A stretch of DNA of 12,049 nt. Source: Alphaproteobacteria bacterium. GTDB lineage: Bacteria > Pseudomonadota > Alphaproteobacteria > Micropepsales > Micropepsaceae. Positions 7,112 through 12,049 of this stretch are shown here, piece by piece (positions within the stretch are counted from its first letter, which is position 1; every line of letters starts with the position of its first letter). A program made the translations under genes and the position numbers. The stretch lies in assembly GCA_025935155.1 (NCBI GenBank), contig JAICVV010000031.1, forward strand, positions 1-12,049. Direction: 5' to 3'. Under the pieces are notes generated by a model that worked only from the letters and a program-made list of their open reading frames with translations, made no database searches and was not told the origin of the DNA.

Positions 7112-8243
7112 CTAATCGATGTCTGTAACCGCGTTTTTCGGTTTGCCGCCGATAGCCTGCGCCAGCGCCGCGCCCATGAACGGATCGAGGTTGCCATCGA
7201 GAACATCTTCCGGATCGCGACTTTCCACGCCGGTGCGCAAGTCCTTCACCAGCTGATAGGGCTGCAGCACATATGAGCGAATCTGATGGCCCCAGCCGAT
7301 GTCGCTTTTCTCACCGATGAAGGCTCCAGTTTCGGCCTGCTTCTTCTCCAGCTCGATTTCGTAGAGCTTGGAGCGCAGCATGTCCCAGCATACAGCGCGG
7401 TTCTGGTGCTGCGAGCGCTCTGTCTGGCAGGCGACCACAATTCCGGACGGCAGGTGCGTAATTCGCACCGCGCTTTCCGTCTTGTTGACGTGCTGACCGC
7501 CAGCGCCGGATGAGCGGTACACGTCGATGCGCACCTCCTTTTCCGGAATTTCAATGTCGATGGATTGATCGATGACCGGATAGACCGTTACGGACGAGAA
7601 GCTTGTGTGGCGCCGCGCATTGGCATCGAATGGGGAGATTCGAACGAGGCGGTGAACTCCCGCTTCCGTCTTGAGCCAGCCATACGCATTCGGTCCTTTG
7701 ACCAGCAGGGTGGCCGATTTGATTCCGGCGCCCTCGCCTTCGCTTTCCTCGATCAATTGCAGCTTGTAACCGTGCCGCTCCGCCCAGCGCGTGTACATGC
7801 GAAACAGCATTTCGGCCCAATCCTGGCTTTCAGTGCCACCGGCGCCGGCATGAACTTCAAGGTAACTGTCGTTGCCGTCTGCCTCCCCGGACAGCATCGA
7901 TTCCAGCCGCAACTGTTCGGCGCGCGCCTGAAGCGCTTCGATGTTCTTTTCTGCTTCGTAAACGAGAGCTCCTTCGCCTTCGGCTTCTGCCATATCCAGC
8001 AAGCCGAGAGCATCCGCCAGTTCGGAATCGAGCTTTCTGACCGCAGAAACGGATTCGTCCAGCCGCTGCCGTTCGCGCATCAGTTTCTGCGCAGACTGCG
8101 AATCGTTCCAGATGGAAGGGTCTTCAGCGCGGGCGTTCAGCTCATCGAGACGGCGGAGCGCGTTGTCCCAGTCAAAGATGCCTCCTCAGCAGGGCGACCG
8201 CCTGCTGGATGTCTTCCACGGTCCGTTCGATTTCTGGGCGCAT
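7112..8243 (-). CDS. prfB: Peptide chain release factor 2, with programmed +1 frameshift
   Basis: RF2 ends translation at UGA and UAA. The gene is in two frames. The ATG at 8243 opens a 23-codon segment ending HL at CTT (8177-8175). An in-frame TGA follows at 8174-8172, and the ribosome must skip T8174 and continue at GAC (8173-8171). The joined product is 376 residues (23 plus 353). Stop-codon reading SPF is at 203-205 and the catalytic GGQ at 248-250, almost at the E. coli positions. The sequences around them ([23 protein letters not shown]) are typical. An N-terminal coiled-coil domain occupies about 1-120. The start has GAGGA at 8257-8253 with a 9-base spacer, inside the upstream TonB-like gene, whose end it overlaps by 58 bases. 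The final stop is TAG. The TGA is not a sequencing error, because the complete recoding signal surrounds it. Confidence 0.97.
8171..8186 (-). promoter_or_regulatory. RF2 programmed +1 frameshift site
   Basis: The minus strand reads AGGAGG, CAT, CTT, TGA, C. This is the canonical RF2 autoregulatory signal: an anti-Shine-Dalgarno-pairing hexamer three bases before the slippery CTT, then UGA in the poor UGAC context. When RF2 is scarce, the ribosome pauses at UGA and the P-site tRNA slips to UUU, giving full RF2. When RF2 is plentiful, it terminates at codon 24. The mechanism is well established in E. coli. Here all elements are seen with the same spacing. Confidence 0.96.
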
Positions 8244-8626
8244 GTCTGATGATCCTCGGATGCCTGCTGAGGAGCCTCGGGAAGCTTGTACACGACCTGC
8301 ACCCGTGCCCAGTCCGAAGCTGTTTCTCCGCCGCGGATCGCCGGTACGTAATGCCAATTGAAAGCAGTTTCTACAGCGGCATTGTCGAGATCGCCATAAC
8401 CGCTCGATTTCGCTACGTCGACTTTCACCGCCTTGCCGGAATCGTCCACATAAACGCCGAGCACCACTGTTCCTTCTTCGCCCGCCTGCTGGGCCGTCGT
8501 TGGATAAACCACCGGGGTCGGCTTTGTTGTATCGACCTTAGGGCCGGTATCAGCCAGCGCTGGCCCGAGTAACATCAAACAGCCAGCGCACGCCGCCGCT
8601 CCACACCAGATTGCCTTCCGAGTCAT
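8186..8626 (-). CDS. Secreted small protein with TonB C-terminal-like domain
   Basis: From the ATG at 8626 the product has 146 residues. Residues 1-25 form a Sec signal peptide: Arg/Lys at 3-4, a hydrophobic core and a PALA cleavage site before Asp 26. Residues about 39-116 match the TonB C-terminal fold: VVYPTTAQQAGEEGTV, then VDDSGKAVKVDVAKSSGYGDLD, AFNWHYVPAIRGG and VQVVYKL. There is no membrane anchor after cleavage and no long Pro-rich spacer, so this is not a full TonB energy transducer. It is more likely a periplasmic protein of unknown role. A GTG at 8707 would give 173 residues, but it lies upstream of the candidate promoter and spoils the signal peptide. GAGGG ends 6 bases before 8626. 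The last 18 residues overlap the start of prfB. Confidence 0.85.
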   Translation of the reverse strand: MTRKAIWCGAAACAGCLMLLGPALADTGPKVDTTKPTPVVYPTTAQQAGEEGTVVLGVYVDDSGKAVKVDVAKSSGYGDLDNAAVETAFNWHYVPAIRGGETASDWARVQVVYKLPEAPQQASEDHQTCAQKSNGPWKTSSRRSPC

Positions 8627-8653
8627 CCCCTGCCCTCTTGCACAGACCGCATC

Positions 8654-8681
8654 AGGATAGGCGACGCCCTTGAATCCGCAA
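8654..8681 (-). promoter_or_regulatory. Candidate promoter for the TonB-like gene and prfB
   Basis: The minus strand has TTGCGG (8681-8676), a 16-base spacer and TATCCT (8659-8654). The predicted start of transcription is near 8647, about 21 bases before the ATG at 8626, leaving room for its ribosome binding site. The -35 box resembles that of the rpsB promoter. It would let RF2 be made independently of mrcA. Confidence 0.42.
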
Positions 8682-8722
8682 GGAAGGAGGCTGAGACGGC
8701 GGCTCACTTTCCCGTGGGCTGT

Positions 8723-11152
8723 TTAGTAAAGACCGCCGGTGCCTTCATCCACAGTTGGGCCTTGCGTTGTCGCGACGGGCTTCTGGGCGGTTTGCGCCGC
8801 CGTCTGATCGAGATAGCTGGCCGAACCCGGCTCGGTGCCGGCCTTGTAGGCCTCCTGAATGGCACCAGCCGAACCAGCCGATTCCGGCTCACCCGTTATA
8901 CGATCGACGGAGACCAGAATAATTCCCGGCGGCGTGCGGAAGGGGGTGGCGGGTTGCTCCGCCAACGCATCCTTCATGAAGTCGCGGAAAATCGGAGCAG
9001 CCGTTGTGGCGCCCTGCTCTACCCGGCCCAAGGTGCGCGGATCGTCGAAACCAACGAAGACGCCGCAGACAAGATCGGGCGAAAATCCGATAAACCAAGT
9101 GTCCTTGGAGTCGTTGGAGGTGCCCGTTTTGCCAGCCAACGGCTTGCCGACCTGGCTGACCGTTCTGCCGGTGCCGTACTGGACCACGCCCTCCAGCAGC
9201 GAAACCACCTGAAATGCCGTACGCGGATCGAGGGTCTGCTGACGCGTGTCTGCGAGTAGCGGTTCGGACTGGTTATGCCAGTCCCAGGTGTTGCAACCGT
9301 CGCAGTTTCGCGCGTCCTCGCGATAAATGGTGGTGCCGTTGCGATCCTGTATGCGGTCGATCAGCTTCGGTGTCACCTTCTTGCCGCCATTCACGAATTG
9401 CGCATAGCCGGCGGTCATTCGGATCAAGGTCGTTTCATAGGCGCCGATGGAATTCGAAAGATACGCGGGCAGCTTGTCGTACACGCCCATGCGGAGCGGA
9501 TACTGCACCACCTTGTCCATGCCGACATCGTGCGCCAGGCGGATGGTCATAAGGTTGCGCGACAGTGCGATGCCACGGCGCAGCGTGGCAAGACCAAGAA
9601 AGTGCTTCTCGAAATTCTTGGGCGTCCACATCGGCAGGCCAGGCCCTTGCGGGAAAGCCACCGGTGCGTCCAGCACCTTGCTTTCCGGTGTGTAGCCATT
9701 GTCGAGCGCCGCCGCATACACGAACGGTTTGAACGCAGAACCGGGCTGGCGCTGGGCCTGCATGGCGCGATCGAATTGGCTCGACGCAAAACTGAAGCCG
9801 CCCGACAGCGCGTAGACCCGGCCAGTGTGCGGGTCCATCACCACAATGGCGCCATTGACCTCCGGCACCTGCCGCAGACCATAATGGCCGGCGTCGCCGA
9901 CCGGCTCGACATAGACAACATCGCCGGGCTTTACGACGTCTTGCGGGCGCGTGGGAGCCGCACCGACCGAGGCGCTCGCCTTATGCTCGGGGCGCGCCCA
10001 TGAAAGTTGCTCGAAGGGAATGTTGGCCTCAGTACCGTCGTCGAGACCGATGCGAACGGAGCGATCCCGTCCGTAACCCAAAACAACCGCCAGCCGCCAT
10101 GTTGGAATACCGGAATGATTGCCGGCATTCTGGAGCGCATCCTTCCAGTCCCCATCGATACTGATATTGTTGATCGCACCGCGCCAACCGTGGCGCCGAT
10201 CGTAGCGCACCAATCCGGCGCGAAGCGCGTTCACCGCGAAATTCTGCAGCCGCGAATCCAGAGTCGAGCGTACCTGCAGGCCGGCATCGTACAGACCTTT
10301 CGCGCCATATTTTGCATAAAGAAGGCGCCGCACCTCTTCGACGAAATAATCCGCGTCTTCGGTCTGGATGCCGAGCGGCCGCATCTGGGTTACGAGAGGC
10401 TCCGCGAGTGCGGCCTTCTCCTGATCGCGCGTGATGTAGCCGTTCTCGCGCATCTGGTTGATGACCCAGTTTCGCCGCTGCAGGGCCGCCTGCTTGTTAT
10501 AGCGCGGATCGTAATTCGCTGGTGCCTTGGGCAGCGCGGCAAGAAAGGCCGCTTGGGCAATGTCAAGTTGGTCGAGGGATTTGTTGAAGTAGTTCAATGC
10601 AGCCGCGGCCACGCCGTATGAATTTTCCCCGAGGAAAATTTCATTCAGGTACAGCTCAAGGATCTTGTCCTTGGGGAAGGTCGAATCGAGCTTGACGGCC
10701 AGAATGGCTTCGCGAATTTTTCGCGAGAATTTCACCTCGTTGTTCAGAAGCAGGTTTTTGGCGACCTGCTGCGTGATCGTGGAGGCCCCTTCCAGCCGCT
10801 TGTGCTCGAGCACATTGACCACGTCTTTCAGCGCCGCGCGCATGATGCCTGATGGATCGACGCCGGGATGCGAGTAGAAGTTCTTGTCCTCCGCCGAGGT
10901 GAAGGCGTGAATCACAAGCTTGGGAACGAAGGCAATCGGCACGAAAAATCGGCGCTGGCGCGCGTACTCGCCGAGCAGGTCGCCGTTGCTGGCATACACG
11001 CGGGTTGTAACCGGCGGCTGGTAGTTCTTCAGCTGATCGACGTCCGGAAGACCGCGGCTGACGGAGTAAACGTAAGCGCCGAGCGCAAGGATGGCGACAA
11101 CAACCAACCCACCGAGCGTCAGACCGGAATAATAGAAGAATCGCCGAAGCAT
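8723..11152 (-). CDS. mrcA: Penicillin-binding protein 1A (bifunctional transglycosylase/transpeptidase)
   Basis: This inner-membrane enzyme polymerises lipid II into glycan strands and cross-links them in the periplasm. From the ATG at 11152 it has 809 residues. A single membrane helix lies at about 10-31. The GT51 transglycosylase domain follows, with catalytic Glu 88 in SAEDKNFYSHPG, STITQQVAKNLLL at 124-136 and Glu 148 in RKIREA. A PBP1a-type inserted domain lies at about 318-425. The transpeptidase domain has SAFK at 472-475 with nucleophile Ser 472, SRN at 531-533 and KTGT at 675-678. The tail is low-complexity (Ala, Gln, Thr). The frame stays open 101 codons upstream to 11455, but those residues are Arg/Ser-rich without family character, and MLRRFFYYSGL is a typical N-terminus. 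The ribosome binding site is weak. Confidence 0.97.
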   Translation of the reverse strand: MLRRFFYYSGLTLGGLVVVAILALGAYVYSVSRGLPDVDQLKNYQPPVTTRVYASNGDLLGEYARQRRFFVPIAFVPKLVIHAFTSAEDKNFYSHPGVDPSGIMRAALKDVVNVLEHKRLEGASTITQQVAKNLLLNNEVKFSRKIREAILAVKLDSTFPKDKILELYLNEIFLGENSYGVAAAALNYFNKSLDQLDIAQAAFLAALPKAPANYDPRYNKQAALQRRNWVINQMRENGYITRDQEKAALAEPLVTQMRPLGIQTEDADYFVEEVRRLLYAKYGAKGLYDAGLQVRSTLDSRLQNFAVNALRAGLVRYDRRHGWRGAINNISIDGDWKDALQNAGNHSGIPTWRLAVVLGYGRDRSVRIGLDDGTEANIPFEQLSWARPEHKASASVGAAPTRPQDVVKPGDVVYVEPVGDAGHYGLRQVPEVNGAIVVMDPHTGRVYALSGGFSFASSQFDRAMQAQRQPGSAFKPFVYAAALDNGYTPESKVLDAPVAFPQGPGLPMWTPKNFEKHFLGLATLRRGIALSRNLMTIRLAHDVGMDKVVQYPLRMGVYDKLPAYLSNSIGAYETTLIRMTAGYAQFVNGGKKVTPKLIDRIQDRNGTTIYREDARNCDGCNTWDWHNQSEPLLADTRQQTLDPRTAFQVVSLLEGVVQYGTGRTVSQVGKPLAGKTGTSNDSKDTWFIGFSPDLVCGVFVGFDDPRTLGRVEQGATTAAPIFRDFMKDALAEQPATPFRTPPGIILVSVDRITGEPESAGSAGAIQEAYKAGTEPGSASYLDQTAAQTAQKPVATTQGPTVDEGTGGLY

Positions 11153-11189
11153 CGAAGCTGTCCAGCCGTTGTCATGCCGCCCGATTGTG

Positions 11190-11219
11190 ACTCTAGCAAG
11201 GCGGACGCCCCGCGGCCAA
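11190..11219 (-). promoter_or_regulatory. Weak candidate promoter for mrcA
   Basis: TTGGCC (11219-11214), an 18-base spacer and TAGAGT (11195-11190) on the minus strand would give a leader of about 30 bases before the ATG at 11152. Both boxes match only partly. Confidence 0.3.
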
Positions 11220-11220
11220 T

Positions 11221-11236
11221 ACCCGCCTAAGCGGGT
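11221..11236. repeat. Perfect 6-base-pair inverted repeat upstream of mrcA
   Basis: ACCCGC, CTAA, GCGGGT is a perfect palindrome with a 4-base loop. It lies one base upstream of the candidate mrcA -35 box. There is no T tract on either strand, so it is a poor terminator. It could be an operator, or chance. Confidence 0.45.
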
Positions 11237-11278
11237 CGATTCCATTCCGAACTTATTACCAGCCATTTGGGAGAACGA

Positions 11279-11326
11279 AAGGGCGGCTCTGTTGCAAGAG
11301 TCTGGAGAAACTGCTGAACCGCCCTT
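11279..11326. repeat. 8-base-pair inverted repeat enclosing a smaller hairpin
   Basis: AAGGGCGG (11279-11286) pairs perfectly with CCGCCCTT (11319-11326). Directly beside the left arm, CTCT and AGAG (11287-11300) can form a second stem. Read on the minus strand, the stem ends CCGCCCTT and is followed by TCGTT, so it might be a weak terminator after the 71-residue gene. The 32-base loop makes this uncertain. Confidence 0.35.
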
Positions 11327-11430
11327 GCGGGAGCACCGGTGGAGGGGCTTCGCCCGACGCTCTCGCGGCGACACTAACGTCAAGGCAGTCCGCGGGTTCC
11401 AGTAACTTTCAACGCCTCCCACCTGGGGAC

Positions 11431-11646
11431 TCAGCCCGATGGCCGAGCAAGCCACGAATCGATGGCTTTCCTCGCCGCGCGAACCGCGGCGTCGCGAGAG
11501 GCAAATCCCTGCGGCGGAGCGGGCTGCGGGTGGCCCCGCATGGCCAGCAGTTTATCCCGCTTCGGATGCACGCGATAATGCCACACGCCGTCGTCGTTGT
11601 GCGGAATGGAAAAGGACACGCCCTTGTATTCGCCGGTTTCTCGCAT
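11431..11646 (-). CDS. Small protein of unknown function, 71 residues
   Basis: I do not assign a function. The reading frame has strong G/C bias at third codon positions, like its neighbours, and a protein-like composition: an N-terminal half with YKGVSFSIPH and GVWHYRVHPKRD, which suggests a short beta-rich module, and a C-terminal helix around ASRDAAVRAARKAIDSWL. It has no signal peptide or membrane segment, and it is basic. The ATG at 11646 has only GGA directly before it. An in-frame TAA lies about 50 bases upstream and no other usual start lies between. It sits 90 bases after the amidase stop and 278 before mrcA, on the same strand as both. Confidence 0.65.
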   Translation of the reverse strand: MRETGEYKGVSFSIPHNDDGVWHYRVHPKRDKLLAMRGHPQPAPPQGFASRDAAVRAARKAIDSWLARPSG

Positions 11647-11736
11647 TCCGTGTATTCTGCGAGCAGTTGCATGAAGCAGACGTGAATGCTGCTGTTAAGC
11701 GCGCGTTCAGTTTTCCTGGTTCGACTTGCTAAAACA
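11647..11736. other. 90-base gap between the amidase and the small protein
   Basis: I see no convincing promoter, ribosome binding site or terminator. A short AGCAG/CTGCT inverted repeat is present on the minus strand. Confidence 0.4.
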
Positions 11737-12049
11737 TCATCTGATAGCCGGAATGCCGGCCAACTCAGGCGCGAACTGCCGATCAACGGCATTGGCAATC
11801 GATTTTGCGACCGAGTCCCGCCAGCTACTGCTGCCCATCCGGCCGCAATCACGAACGTTTGAAAGATAACCGAGCTCAATCAGCACCGCGGGAACGTCCG
11901 GCGCTTTCAATACGGCGAAGGCAGCCGACCGGTGCGGGTCCCGGGCAATCATATCCGTGGCGCGGCCAAGCTGACCAACGAGCATCTGCGCAAAGCGGGT
12001 CGAGCGGTTAATGGTTTCGCGTTGCGCGAGATCGATCAGAATGTGAGAA
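11737..12049 (-). CDS. N-acetylmuramoyl-L-alanine amidase, C-terminal end (5' part beyond window)
   Basis: This is the end of an Amidase_3 zinc hydrolase, which cuts the bond between muramic acid and the stem peptide and acts in the periplasm, usually in septum splitting. The frame enters from the right edge and gives 103 residues. It begins with HILIDLAQRETINRS, continues with DPHRSAAFAVLKAPDVP, and has VLIELGYLSN, whose Glu (residue 58 of the fragment) is the conserved catalytic or metal-binding Glu of the family. The zinc-binding His and Glu nearer the N-terminus are outside the window. The stop is TGA at 11739-11737. An amidase followed by PBP1a and prfB is a familiar alphaproteobacterial order. 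The gene would be called amiC-like, but the signal peptide and any AMIN domain cannot be seen. Confidence 0.93.
   Translation of the reverse strand, partial: SHILIDLAQRETINRSTRFAQMLVGQLGRATDMIARDPHRSAAFAVLKAPDVPAVLIELGYLSNVRDCGRMGSSSWRDSVAKSIANAVDRQFAPELAGIPAIR

Larger units (their letters stand above)
11153..11430. other. Intergenic region upstream of mrcA
   Basis: This stretch of 278 bases holds no supported gene. It contains the weak mrcA promoter candidate, two inverted repeats and a short GGGC/GCCC hairpin at 11344-11354. The mrcA frame is open through it but does not look coding. Confidence 0.6.

Noticed and set aside
8172..8174. In-frame TGA in prfB as a nonsense mutation, pseudogene or sequencing error
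   Set aside because: The full recoding signal (AGGAGG, 3 bases, CTT TGA C) surrounds it, and the rest of the protein is intact.
7565..8572. 335-residue plus-strand frame opposite prfB and the TonB-like gene
   Set aside because: Both opposite-strand genes are certain or strong, and the translation has no family features.
8686..8707. GTG at 8707 as the start of the TonB-like protein
   Set aside because: It has no good ribosome binding site, lies upstream of the candidate promoter, and puts 27 extra residues ahead of an ideal signal peptide.
11153..11455. 101-residue N-terminal extension of PBP1a (910 residues in all)
   Set aside because: The extension is Arg/Ser-rich, contains inverted repeats and a promoter candidate, and precedes a typical PBP1a N-terminus with its membrane helix.

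Overview
The window looks like core chromosome of an alphaproteobacterium, with high GC and strong G/C bias at third codon positions. Two gene orders point there. One is the run rpsB-tsf-pyrH-frr-uppS-cdsA-dxr. The other is amidase, then PBP1a, then release factor 2. I cannot name the genus from the sequence alone. I see no tRNA, rRNA, CRISPR array, insertion sequence, phage gene or other sign of recent transfer.

Region 1 (1-5866, minus strand) is a compact operon read right to left. It holds ribosomal protein S2, elongation factor Ts, UMP kinase, ribosome recycling factor, undecaprenyl diphosphate synthase, CDP-diacylglycerol synthase, and DXP reductoisomerase, which is cut by the left edge. 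Gaps are 12, 11, 24 and 16 bases, then two 4-base start/stop overlaps (GTGA, ATGA). A good sigma-70-like promoter and a roughly 110-base leader with two small hairpins precede rpsB. The genes link translation with isoprenoid, undecaprenyl-carrier and phospholipid precursor synthesis.

Region 2 (5829-7091, plus strand) is a single class I PLP-dependent aminotransferase, divergent from rpsB and convergent with prfB. It has no ribosome binding site at its likely start and may be leaderless.

Region 3 (7112-12049, minus strand) reads right to left: the C-terminal end of an N-acetylmuramoyl-L-alanine amidase (cut by the right edge), a 71-residue protein of unknown function, penicillin-binding protein 1A, a small secreted protein with a TonB C-terminal-like domain, and prfB. 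The prfB gene carries the classical programmed +1 frameshift (AGGAGG, CAT, CTT TGA C).

The most unusual point is the junction of the TonB-like gene and prfB. They overlap by 58 bases. The TonB-like gene stops at a UGA whose last base is the first base of the frameshift-stimulating AGGAGG, and it is in the same frame as the main RF2 body. Both routes into the RF2 body frame are therefore blocked by a UGA, the codon RF2 reads, while prfB itself ends in UAG, which RF2 does not read.
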